DNA from: Hemileia vastatrix
Lineage: Eukaryota; Basidiomycota; Pucciniomycetes; Pucciniales; Zaghouaniaceae
Direction: 5' to 3'
Length of the DNA: 64,000 nt
NCBI GenBank assembly: GCA_030280995.1
Contig: JASXTE010000014.1
Span: 28,738,150 to 28,802,149, forward strand
Made by a program: the position numbers and the translations under genes. Shown here piece by piece: positions 1 to 10,250 of the stretch (within the stretch, counting starts at the first letter, position 1; the number at the start of each line of letters is the position of its first letter). Below the pieces are notes generated by a model. The model was not told the DNA's origin. It worked only from the letters and a program-made list of their open reading frames with translations, and did no database searches.

Positions 1-1974
1 AATCAAAAACAAGTGATAAATGATAAAGTTTCAGAAGTAGTAATTTATTATATTTCAAGAACCTTGTGAAATAGTAAATTGAAATATGGTGCTACTCAAT
101 TGGAATGTTTAGCTGTAGTGTGGGCTCTAGAGAAGCTACATTATTACCTAGATGACCAGAAATTTGAACTTGTCACTGACTGCAGTGCAGTTAAATCCCT
201 TTTAAACTTGAAAACACCAAACAGACATATGTTCAGATGGCAGTTGGCTGTTCAAGAATACAGAGGGAGAATGACAATTATTCATAGGGCTGGTATTGTT
301 CACTCAAATTTGGATATGTTATCAAGTTTACCGTTACCAAATGATGACTCTAATCCTGCTTATGATCCTGAGGATGAAATTATTCATATACATGGGATAT
401 ATGTGGTTGATATGGAGGAAGAGCTATTACAGATTATTCTGGATGCTTATGATAAGGACACTGACTTTAAAAAGTTATGCACCATATTAAATGATGCAAA
501 GAATGCTTCAATACAAGCATTAATTAAAACCCTTCCACCAAAGTACCAGAAGGCTTTGGAAAAAGGTAAATTTTCAATTGATGAAGGATATATATATTAT
601 AGGAGGAAGTTGATTAATGTTATTGTTATTCCTCCATCTATGAGAGAAATCATCTTGAAAATTTTTCATGATGACATATTAGCTGGACATTTTAATCTTG
701 AAAAAAGAATGATCAGAATTAGGAACACTGCTTGGTGGGTTAATATGTCTGAAGACACAAAATTATATGTTGAATCTTGTGATTCTTGCCAAAAATCAAA
801 AAGATTAACTGGTAAAAGAGCAGGATTAATGCAACATGTTGAACCTCCTGATGCACCATGGCAGATAATAAACATGGATTTTGTAACAGGATTACCTATT
901 GCTGGAAAATACAGTTATAACTCTTGTTGGGTTATTGTGGACATATTCACTAAAATGTGTAAATTTATCCCTACCCACAAGGATGTTTCCACTAAAGAAT
1001 TAGCTTTCTTATGGTGGTCTCATATTTTTAATACTGCTGGTTTTCCTAAAGCTATAATCTCTGACAGAGACCCTAAATTTACTTCTGAATTTTGGATGTC
1101 TCTGATGGATGTTTGTGGTTGTGATCTGAAACTTTCTACTGCCCATCATCCACAGACTGACGGCTTAGCTGAAATAATGATTCAGACTTTAGAGGACATG
1201 ATAAGAAGGTATTGTGTCTTTGGCCTTGAGTATAAAGATAATGACAGATTCACTCATGATTGGGTTACCTTACTTTCTGGGTTGGAATTTGCTTATAATA
1301 GCACTGTTCATTCTGTTACTCAAAGAAAGCCTTTTTAGCTCTGGCTTGGATATGTTCCAAATACTCCTGCCCAAATTCTTAATAACAAAATACCTAAATT
1401 GGATATACATCCTGGTGTAAAATCTTTTCTTCAAATTCAACAACTGTGCAGAAATCATGCTCAACAATGTATTGAAAAATCATTTGAATATGAGAAGAAG
1501 AGATGGGACAAATCCCATAAAGAATACACTTTTAAAAAGGGTGATGAAGTGTTGATTTCTACAGTCCACTTCAATTTACAAGGTAATAACAAATTGAAAG
1601 ATCCATTTGTTGGTCCATTTGTTGGTCAATTTGTTGTCAGAAGAATGATTGTAGATAATGCAGTTGAGGTTATTCTGTATTCTCCATATGACAGAAAACA
1701 TCCTGTTTTTCCAATTTCTCTTCTGAAACCTTACACATCCAATAGTGATTTATTTCCAAAAAGGAGGGAAAGACCAAAGAAAACCCCAAATGAAATCACT
1801 GAAACAGCAGAAATTGAAAAAATTCTAAATGACAGAATAGTCACTGCTGAAAAAGGTACAGAATACTTATTGAGATTCAAGAATAAATCATCTGAATATG
1901 ATTCTTGGATACCTGGGAAGGAGATATTAAATCTTCCTACTCTACTAAAAAAGTATAAAAAGAAAAAATCATAG
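1..1974 (+). pseudogene. A1 pol remnant: RNase H end, integrase, AT-hook and chromodomain-like tail
   Basis: One reading frame runs from base 1 to the TAG at 1972-1974, broken by two stops: TGA at 67-69 and TAG at 1336-1338 (GAG in the A4 sister copy). It carries the end of RNase H, the integrase HHCC zinc domain (HDDILAGH then CDSCQ), the DDE core (MDFVTG, SDRDPKF, LAEIMIQ) and the C-terminal tail. LAEIMIQ replaces the LAERMIQ of other copies. A short in-frame duplication gives VGPFVGQF near 1612-1632. The AT-hook core GRPKK has become ERPKK. The copy is dead but only mildly decayed. Confidence 0.88.
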
Positions 1975-1998
1975 CATTTTTTTTTATTGTTTTTTTTT

Positions 1999-2010
1999 AG
2001 AGTGAGGGAG
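1999..2010 (+). other. A1 polypurine tract
   Basis: AGAGTGAGGGAG lies directly before the 3' LTR start at 2011. The same purine tract precedes the 3' LTR in A3 and A4, as expected for the plus-strand primer of reverse transcription. Confidence 0.75.
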
Positions 2011-2311
2011 TGTCAGCCAGGCTACTAGACTTATCCACTAAAATAATTAATTATTTTACTGAGTTGAAGCCACACCCTTTCTTCTTACTAACAATTAATT
2101 ATTTATTTACTTAAGTATTACTTACAACTAACTAGTTAAGTACATTAAGTAGTATAAATAATGTAAATAATTGTCCCCTACATTTTTACTCCCTAACACC
2201 GTGCTCAATAGTATAAGTTTGATTGGGAATAAAAATTTATAATAAAATTATAATAAGAAAAAAAAACCTTAAGATTATTATATTACTTCATTGAGAGATC
2301 TGGAATCCCGT
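2011..2311 (+). repeat. A1 3' LTR, left part
   Basis: It begins TGTCAGCCAGGCTACTAG and aligns with the A2 and A4 LTR starts, including the shared CTAACACCGTGCTCA block. It is cut at 2311 by the family C 5' LTR. Confidence 0.85.
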
Positions 2312-3480
2312 TGTGGTCTTCCAACATTGGCAGGGGCCTTTGTTGTGTGATTTGGCACTGTTTGTGCATGTCTTAATTGACATCTGTTAAGGAATTTGGT
2401 ATTTTTCTGGTTTTATTCCGTGGATATTGGGTCTGCAGGTATGTGGGTACTATCATTGGATAGCCCTGGTTTTTCTCTATATTTTATGTCTTGAAGACAT
2501 TTTTCATATTCTGAGTTTTAAGGGGTCATTTCCTCATTTTTCATTTATAAAAGATTGCTGTTTAATTTTGTTTTTTGTGTTTTACAGGCTAACCTTAAGT
2601 ATTAGGGTTAAGTGCTTAGTACCATTGGGTAGAGCTAATTTTTCTCTATATTTCATGTCTCAATGTTGTTATAGTGAAATTCCGTGTTTTAAAGGTTTTA
2701 GTAGTTGTAGCTAATTTTTCTAACACTACGGACCAAGTAAGATATCCCTGATGGGGATATCCAGCGCGAGTTGGGGATATTTTAGGGAGGGAGATAAGGT
2801 CAGAAAAATAAATGTAAGAAAAGCAAGTGTAAGAAAAATCATTTGCATCCATCAGAATTTTTTTTTTAAAAAAATTGTAAAAAAAAAGGAAAAAATAAAA
2901 AACAAAATAAAAAAATTTTTTTTTGAGAAAAAAAATTAAAAAACTAAATTTCCCTTGGTTGCAAGATACCTTTCTTACACTTATTTTTCTTGCATATTTT
3001 TTCTGGCACATATTTTCCTTACGCATATTTTTCTATCTTTATGTCCCTCCCTACAATATCCCCAACTCGGGCTGGATATCCCCATCAGGGATATCTTAAT
3101 TGGTGCGTAGTGTAAGTAGATTAGTGGTTTTTATTGGTTTTCTGGCTTCAGGGAGGCCGGGCTGCTTCAGGTGGCATCTCCGACGTCGGGCGGCCTGCCC
3201 GACTCTGTTTTAGGAGGTTGGGGAGCGCTTCAGGAGGGTTTTTTATGCAATTTGGCAGGTACAGGCGCCAGATTGGTGGGTGCGCATGGGCTCTTAGTTA
3301 GTGGTCTGTGTGTACATAGTGAGTAAGACAGTTTGGGGCAACCTTAATCATCATACAACCATCCGGAGGTGATAAAGTAAATCTCACTCTATTTTTCTAA
3401 AGGGACAGGGGATTTTCTCTCTGGTTTTTCTCCAACTCCCTTGGTCAAGGTCTATAGCTAGTACTATAGGATTGTCTACA
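2312..3480 (+). repeat. Family C 5' LTR, carrying MITE-1
   Basis: It pairs with 13174-14262. It differs by the MITE insertion at 2724-3112 and by lacking about 320 bp present in the 3' LTR between the motif CCGGAGGTGATA and the shared block AGTAAATCTCACTC. That missing block also occurs in the LTR fragment at 26 kb, so the 5' LTR has most likely suffered a deletion. Confidence 0.85.
2724..3112 (+). mobile_element. MITE-1: Tourist-like (PIF/Harbinger) non-autonomous DNA transposon
   Basis: The 389-bp insert is flanked by the duplicated trinucleotide TAA (2721-2723 and 3113-3115). The ends are long imperfect inverted repeats starting CACTACG and sharing the block AAGATATCCCTGATGGGG; similarity continues inward for roughly 120 bp. 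The middle is an A/T run. The family C 3' LTR shows the empty site with a single TAA at 13574-13576. The 3-bp TAA duplication and short size fit PIF/Harbinger MITEs. No transposase is encoded. Confidence 0.9.
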
Positions 3481-3500
3481 TTTCTGGGGCCCAACATGGG
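3481..3500 (+). other. Putative primer-binding site region of family C
   Basis: The bases directly after the 5' LTR read TTTCTGGGGCCCAACATGGG. A TGG-initiated stretch at an offset of about four bases is compatible with tRNA priming, but I cannot name the tRNA. Confidence 0.35.
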
Positions 3501-3570
3501 GTGGAACTTGCTAGTTTTTTGGAATCTCTGTTTCTTTGGTTGTCTCTTTTTGGTGTTTTGGTCTGGAGGA

Positions 3571-5311
3571 ATGGCTTCTGGTTCTGCTATTCTTGTGGTG
3601 ACTGTCAGTGGGGGGGATGGTCCTCCTGCTGTGATGGTCAAGGAGTGTGTAAGGATTAAAACTTGGGATGGTACCAAGTTTAATGGGGAGGATGTCAAGT
3701 GGTTTCTAGAGAAGTATGAAACTGCTGCTGGAGTGGATGGTGCTTCCTACCTGGACATGGTGAAGCAGATTATCTTCTTCATTGGTAATAGGTCAGTGGA
3801 TAAGGAGATTGTGGCCATGTCTGGCTACAAGAAGAGGGATTGGAAATTGCTGTGTAGGGAGATGGTGGATAGATGGGGTGTCAGGTTTACTATGGTGGAT
3901 CTGAACAAGGTTGTCAGTGAATGGCAATCTTATGGTGGTGTTGGTAACTTACATAGTTACAGGAAGTTTCTGCTACAGTTTGATCCTGTGGTGGAATATT
4001 TGGTGGAAGTGGAGGAGCTGGCACATGAAAATGCTGCCAAAGATGTTTTTTGGTCTGCCCTTGCTAGAGATGTCAGGATGGATGTGTTGAAGGAGCTGTC
4101 AAGAAAGGAATTGATGAAGACTCTTTCTAATGGGGACCAGAAGTTGCCTGCCTTGGATAAGGTGAAGGAGGCTGTTGAGGCCCATTTGAAGTTATTGGCT
4201 GTGGACACCTATCAGGAGGGGTGTGCCAAGTATGTCAGCAAAGTCAGTGAGGCTTTGGCTGAAGAGGAAGTTAGGGAGAAGAAGGAGGAGATAAATTTGG
4301 TGCAGGTTCCCAAACAGGAGAGGGACCCAATGGTGGAGCAGTTGGCTGATATTACAAAGCAGCTGCACATTTTTGTTCAGGAGGCCAAGAAGGTAATAAG
4401 GCACCTTCTCAGCCTAGAGATTTTGAAAGGAGGGCTGGTAGGAGTGATCCTTGGGTTTGCTCTTATTTCAGTAGAAGGGGGCACAGGTCCAATGATTGTT
4501 GGGCACTGAACAGAGATGTGTCTGAAGGAAAAGTAGAGTTTGATGGCAGGGTTTTTAAGTTCCCTGACAGTTCTTTTGTGAAGCCCAGTGAGGGACAGGC
4601 TCCTGTGGATTTGGTCAGGAGAAGGGGTGGTCTCAATCAAAGGAGGCCAAGGTTTGAGGAGATTCCTGATCAGGGGAAGTCTTCTGGTAAGGAGGATGAT
4701 GACGTCAAGGGAAAGGGAAAGAGGTCAATAAGGTCTCTTTTTCTATTTCCTTTGGTGGTTTGGAGTTGTATTCTTGTGGTGGACAGTCAAGTGGTGAATG
4801 CTTGGCTGGTGTTTATGATGTGGAAGCAGGAAAGGTGGGTAGGCCTAAGAGTAGTTCTCAGGCCCAACCAAAGCCAAATGCTTCAAAGGAGGATCCTAAG
4901 CTGAGTGCAGCTAGGAAGAGGTACAGCAAAGAGGAGCTGTACAAGATGCAGAAGGGTATGGCTGACATGGGCCCCCCTAGTTTTGGTGCATTGGACCTGA
5001 ATGGTGAGCCAATGCCAATGGAGGTGGATTCTGACTCTGAGGAGGATGTCCCTTTGGCTTCATTGCCAAAGCCTGTTGGAGTCAGAGGTTCTGGTGAGGG
5101 ATCTGGTTTGGTTCCTGTTAATGGTAAATCTGTTGGTGGTGCTGGTCCTCAAGAATCTTCTAGGACCAAGGTGGTGAAGCAAAGAGCTAACTTTGAGAGG
5201 CCAGTAGTGTCTGGTCAAGTTAATGTTATGGACTGTCCTGGAAAGGATGAATCAGGGTCAGGTTTCCCTATCTTATGGGGAATTGTATGCTATCAGTCCA
5301 GGGTTGGCTGA
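3571..5311 (+). pseudogene. Family C gag, frameshifted
   Basis: The first frame runs to a stop at 4509, with ATG candidates at 3496, 3571 and 3634. It encodes a helical Gag (KTWDGTKFNGED, GYKKRDWK, WQSYGG) of the type seen in rust gypsy elements. Near 4390 the coding sense moves to another frame, where a zinc knuckle reads CSYFSRRGHRSNDC: the second Cys of CX2CX4HX4C is Phe. A second shift near 4760 leads into an acidic and proline-rich tail to 5311. At least two indels separate the parts, so no intact Gag is made. The role would be capsid formation and RNA binding. Confidence 0.75.
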
Positions 5312-5939
5312 TAGGCAGAAAAAGTTGTTGACCAGGAGAAGGGTTTCTTCTGGTGAGGTAGAATACATTTGTGATTCTGCTGAAAAGTTTGGTGAGGGGT
5401 TGGAAACTCATTTTTCTGCTCCTCTGGGATATGTCAATGTCACTCTGAATGGCAGGGAGGCAAGGGCATTCGTGGATTCAGGTTCTCAGATAAACCTGAT
5501 TTCTTTATTTGAGGCAACTGATATGGGCCTCCCCATCAAAACTGGTATTGGTGGGAATTTGAGAGGGATTGGTGGCCATGTCACTGAATTGGTTGGAACT
5601 TCAGAGTTTGTGAAGTTAGATGTTGGAGGAGCCTCAGGGAAGGTTCATTTTTACATTGCTAAAGTTAATGTAAAAGCAGTTTTGGGTGGGCCATTCTTGA
5701 TGGATTTTCAGGCAAGAATTAGTTATCAGTTTGATTTGGGAATCAGTTTGGAGTTGACTGGTGAAGATGATAGGAGACTTCACATGAGGCTGTCATCCCC
5801 TGGAGAGGATGGTTGGGAGACTAGGCCTGGTTTATCTTCAATGTGCCAGTGCATGGACTGCTGCAGGAGAAGGAAGTGGGTGCTGCCTCTGGTTTTTTGG
5901 AGTGCGGCTCAGGCTCTATTGAGAGTCTGTCTTTTTTAG
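5223..5939 (+). pseudogene. Family C aspartic protease domain
   Basis: The frame contains the retropepsin active-site motif AFVDSGSQINLIS and the downstream GIGGHVTELVG and LGGPFLMDF segments, typical of Ty3/gypsy protease. It overlaps the end of the preceding gag frame by 89 bases in a different frame, and stops at 5937-5939 in a Cys-rich tail. The protease would cut the Gag-Pol polyprotein. It is isolated from the following RT remnant by about 800 bp of non-coding duplicated sequence, so it is not part of a working pol here. Confidence 0.7.
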
Positions 5940-6741
5940 AGTAATAAGGGCTGATCACCCTAGTGCTACAACCTCTTCCCAAGATGATGCAATCCCAGGT
6001 TGTAGTAAGTCATCTCCCTTGGAGATATACCAAGTGGATTTTCAACTTTCTCTTTTTAATGTTTCTCTTCTCTGCAAGTATTCATCAAGTTTTTTATCAA
6101 GTCTCTGTTCTCTCTCAAGATTCTTAATTATTTTTAATTCAAGTTCAGAGATGAAGATTGGTTATATATCTTTATTGAAAGATATGCGGAAAAGTTTTGG
6201 GGCGGTGAGATTGGGGTCTAAAAGTAAGTCCTCCCAATTGTGCACCGCTAGGGTTTCTTCTACACCTTTCAAAAACATTACCTGGGCCACACCTGTGAGC
6301 GTTGGGGAAACCCCTGGTTATTTTTGTAGGTCAGAAGAAAAGTCAAGAAAAGAAGATAAAAATTTCAAGATAATTCATGAAAATCAAGAAAAAAATCTGA
6401 AGATAATGAAGAAAGAAGATGCAAAATATTTTTGTGAAGATCGTCAAGATCTATTTTTGGGCCTCCAGCATGAGGTTAAACTGCAGAAAATTATGAAGAG
6501 AGAAGATCATCAAGATTGATTTTTGGGCCTCCAGCATGAGGGTAAACTGCACAATTTTAGAAGATGTGATTCAGAAGATGAATCAAGATTTGAAGATTTG
6601 GAAGTTGGAAGTGAGGATGAAGATGTGGAATTGCGGAAAAGTTTTGGAGTGGTGAGATTGGGGTGTAAAAGTAAGTCCTCCCAATTGTGCACCGCTAGGG
6701 TTTCTTCTACACCTTTCAAAAACATTACCTAGGCCACACAT
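5940..6741 (+). repeat. Non-coding stretch with an internal duplication
   Basis: Two copies of a roughly 135-bp unit begin GCGGAAAAGTTTTGG at 6186 and 6633; the second extends just past the end of this stretch, to about 6765. Within each, GCGGTG..ATTGGG can pair with CCCAAT..CACCGC, and a GTAAGTCCTCC sits in the loop. A smaller pair (TTTGGGCCTCCAGCATGAG) lies near 6456 and 6521. Short open frames here are by-products of the repeat. Confidence 0.7.
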
Positions 6742-9003
6742 GTGAGCAATGGGGAAACCCTTGGTTTTTGTTCCAGTTCTGGTGGTAAAGATTTCCTGAA
6801 GATCCCTCAAGTTGAAGGTGGAGCAGCAAAGTATAAGAAGGTAGCGCAGAAGATTAGGCCTGTCAATGAGCCTATGCCTGTGGGCTTGAATCCGCCCTTG
6901 AAGAGACCTCCTTTGTCGAGAGATCCATACTGTACTCCTTTGGTGAAGAATCCTCCAGAATTTATAGAGACAGCTAGGGTGACCATGGAAAGGTTGAAAG
7001 TTGTTAATTTTGGTCCTGATGGGTGGTTGTCTGAAGAAGAAAAGAAGCTGTTGTTGCACGTTATTGTGCTAAGATATGAGTCTGTGGTGTTTAATGAGGT
7101 GGAATCTAGGTGTTTTCAACCTAAGTTGGAATTGTGTGGCGTAGCTAAAATTTTAAAGAAGCTACAGACGGTTTTGTAGGGGAAGCATTTTGAGCTGCAG
7201 GTGGATGCAAGATCTTTGGTTCAGATGATCAATACACCTAGTCTTCCAAATGCTCCAATGACTAGGTGGGTAGCATTTATTCAACATTTTTCTTTTGACC
7301 TGGTACACAAACCAGGTAAAACCTTTACTATGCCTGATGGATTATCAAGGAGGCCACTTACAGATGAAGATTCTGAGGCTGAAGAGTTTGATGAGGATGT
7401 TCCAGTGGTTAGGGCCAGCACAAAAGGTGCTGAAGATTTTTCTGACCTCCCCCAAGAGGCTAAACTGGCTGGATCTGATCTTGATTCTGGTGATCAGTAT
7501 GTTTTTGTTGATGAAGATGGAGTTGTTGTTAGGGACAGCTCAAATTTGGAAAAGGGTGTTTTTGTTAGTGAACTGGATTCTCAAAAGGTTCAGTGGAAAG
7601 AGAAGGACGTGCCAAAATTTAAAGATTGGTGTCCTGGTTGGGCTACTCAATTGGCTCATGTTCATACTGGTGATTTTGATGACAGAATTGTACCCTTGGA
7701 TGTGGTGTTGTTGGATTTTGAAGATGAGACCTGGGGTCAGTCTGGGTTTTATTTTATTTTGGTGGAATATCTGTTGACCTTGGAGAGGCCAGATAGTTGT
7801 GATGATGATACTTGGTTGGAAATCAAGAAGAAGAGTCCTGGATTTTATGCGTCAGGAAGGCGGTTGATGAGGAGGAGACATCCAAATCCTCAAGTGGTGG
7901 TGACTCAGAAGAAGGGTCAAGAATTGGTTTTGAAGTCTTTGCATGAAGACCTTGGTCATAGAGGCTTTGGGGAGACTTATAGAAGAGTAGCAGACAGATT
8001 TTGGTGGCCAGGTATGAAGTTGGCTGTGCAGGGTTGGGTTCAATCTTGTGAAGAATGTCAAAGAAGAAGTCACTTTAAACCTAAAGAGGTTGGCCGTGCT
8101 ACTGGTGAATCAACTGTTTTTGGAAGGGTCAGTCTGGATGATGTCCATATTAAAGAGGGCAGGTATAAATACTTGATTGTTGCCAGGGATGATTTGTCTG
8201 GTTGGGTTGAGGCAGTGCCTCTGGTTAATTTGACTGCCAAGAATGTGGCAGAGTTTTTGAAGAAGGAGTGGATTTATAGTTATGGGTTGATGAAGTTGGT
8301 GACTGTTGATGGCGGGCCAGGTTTTGGTGCCGAATTTAAAGAAGCTGTGGCTAGTGTTGGTTCTAAAGTTAGAGTGGCTACACCTTATTATCCTGAAGCT
8401 GAAGGCATGGTTGAAAGAGGCCATCAAGTTATCAAGAATGCTTTGGTGAAGATGTGTGGAGATAGTGCTGAAAAGTGGAGGCATTATTTACCCTTGGTGT
8501 TATTTGCTGATAGGGTCACTGTGAAGAGGACAACTGGCTATTCTCCCTATGAGTTAATGTTTGGTCAGAAAGCTGTTCTACCAGTGGACTTGGAAGCTGT
8601 CTCTTATCTTGGAATTGATTGGGATGACGTGCACTCAACAGAAGAATTGCTCTGTGCCAGGATGCAACAGTTGGAATGTAGAGAGGAATGTCAAGAGAAG
8701 GCATACTCTAGAATGATGAAGATTAGGAATCAATCAGTCAGGTACTGGGACAAGAAGTTGGCTCATAGACTCAGGAATCCCTTGAAACCTGGTTGTTTGG
8801 TTTTGGTGTATAATAGAATTTTGGAGAGTCAGTGGGGGAAAATGTTTGCTGACAGATGGAATGGACCTTTCAGAGTCAGATCTCAGGCATCTGGAGGTCC
8901 TTATGTTTTGGAAGAGTTGGATGGTGCAGTCTTGAAAAAGAGGGTGGCTGCAGACCAAGTGAAGAGTTTTTATCCCAGAGGCACTAGACATGAAGAAGAT
9001 TGA
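6742..9003 (+). pseudogene. Family C pol remnant: RT leader, RNase H tail and full integrase; RT core deleted
   Basis: 6742-7179 keeps the segment that precedes RT (PPEFIETARVTMERL, SEEEKKLLLHV). It then jumps near 7100 straight to the end of RNase H (HFELQVDARSLVQMI, LSRRPL), with a TAG at 7177-7179. No RT fingers, palm or YxDD remain. From 7201 a single 600-codon frame continues through the integrase: HHCC (HEDLGHRGFG, CEECQ), DDE core (SLDDVH, VDGGPGFG, EGMVERGHQ), and a C-terminal domain ending at 9003. Integrase is thus the best preserved part. The element could be mobilised only in trans. Confidence 0.85.
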
Positions 9004-9093
9004 CTGCGCAATGAGGATAAACTATGGAACTTTCTTTTTTTGTTTTGGAAATTTTGGTGTTTCAGAGCAACTTTTGTGTTGGAAACTTTTTGT

Positions 9094-9183
9094 TAGAAGG
9101 TACCCATGGGTGGGGCTTCTAGATTTGATCTTGGCAAGTGTAGGGGTGACTGATGGGCTGGCTGCTCTATCAACAGTTACCCC
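9094..9183 (+). repeat. Structured module A, copy 1
   Basis: Hairpin 1 is TAGAAG (9094) with CTTCTA (9116). Hairpin 2 is GGGGTGACTG (9143) with CAGTTACCCC (9174), needing one G-T pair. A GGCAAG linker lies between them. Confidence 0.65.
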
Positions 9184-9355
9184 ATATTGTCTGTTTCCAA
9201 CCCTTTCTCTTAATTTTGTTGAACCCTTGTATTGGTTTCTTTTCACAGGTTTTAGTCCTCTATGACTTTAAACTGGAATTTCCTCTGGTTTTCATGTGCT
9301 GGTCTCTTCACTCTTATTGTTTTTGGTTTTTTTGTGTTGGATGTGGTGTTTTTGT

Positions 9356-9445
9356 TAGAAGGTACCCGGGGGGGGGCTTCTAGATTTTATTTTGGCAAGT
9401 GTGGGGGTAACTGATGAGCTGGCTGCTCTGTAGAACAGTTACCCC
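9356..9445 (+). repeat. Structured module A, copy 2
   Basis: Hairpin 1 is TAGAAG/CTTCTA. Hairpin 2 is GGGGTAACTG/CAGTTACCCC, perfect, with inner stem GAGC/GCTC around a TGGCT loop. The GGCAAG linker is kept. Confidence 0.65.
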
Positions 9446-9816
9446 AGAATTTCTGTCTCAAGTCTTTTGTTTTTCCTAGTTGAATTCTAGTTCTGTTGTT
9501 TATTATTCAGGTTTCAAGTCCACTATGACTTTAAACTGGTTTGGGACTGGCTTCTTTATCTTTGGTTCTTTTGTATTGGCGGTGGATCACTGGTGGTCTC
9601 CCATCATTTTTACTTATTGGAGGGAGCCCACCCAGTGATCATTTCTATGGATCGGACTTTCCCTTATTGGACCATCTATGGAGCTGGACTGTCTTTGATT
9701 TTGCAGTTATGTTTTTGCTAGATAGCAGTTTTAAATTATTTTATTTTTTCTCTTTTTTTCTTTTAATTTTTTATGGGGGTTGTTTAAAATTATAAAATCA
9801 AAAATATAGGGTGTTA

Positions 9817-9885
9817 CCACATCAGGGTCACCTGGATGTGGGCAAGCATTGGTGGGGAAAGGCTCATCAATTGGCCAGGCAATGC
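9817..9885 (+). repeat. Structured module B, copy 1
   Basis: Stem 1 is CCACATC/GATGTGG extended by AGG/CCT. Stem 2 is GCATTG (9846)/CAATGC (9880), with inner GGC/GCC around TCATCAATTG. The linker is GGCAAG-like. Confidence 0.65.
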
Positions 9886-10011
9886 TATTTTCTTTTTTAT
9901 TTATTATTTATTTCATGTGTTTCTGTGTTTCATTATTTTTATTATCTTCTGAATTTCTAAATTTTTTGAATTTTGTTTTCTGTTAATCATTTAAAAGATT
10001 TAATTGTGTAT

Positions 10012-10081
10012 CCACATCAAGGTGCACTTGGATGTGGGTAAGGTATCAGGGGATCAGCTCATCAATTGGCTGAGGGATACC
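10012..10081 (+). repeat. Structured module B, copy 2
   Basis: Stem 1 is CCACATC/GATGTGG extended by AAG/CTT. Stem 2 is GGTATC (10042)/GATACC (10076), with inner CAGC/GCTG around TCATCAATTG. Pairing is kept although the bases differ from copy 1. Confidence 0.65.
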
Positions 10082-10250
10082 ATTTGTATTATTTTTTATA
10101 TTTTATTTTATTTCATTTATGTTATTTCATTTCATTTTATTTATTAATTTTTTTATTTTAGTATGTCAGTAGACATTAAAAAAAAAATTCTAAAATTATT
10201 TTTATTAATTGTTTTATATTATTATTATGTTTCTAATCTTTTTCAGGAGC

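Larger units (their letters stand above)
9004..10250 (+). other. Family C post-integrase region with structured repeat modules
   Basis: No pol-like coding sequence is seen. The stretch holds two type-A double-hairpin modules (9094-9183, 9356-9445), two type-B modules (9817-9885, 10012-10081) and two AGTC motifs (9254, 9517), separated by T-rich sequence. It lies downstream of integrase on the plus strand and downstream of the antisense gene on the minus strand, so it could be 3' UTR of either transcript. Confidence 0.7.

Noticed and set aside
9404..9445. Hammerhead-ribozyme-like CTGATGAG in module A
   Set aside because: Copies 1 and 3 lack the GAAA box and the full conserved core, and the helices do not match the three-stem layout.
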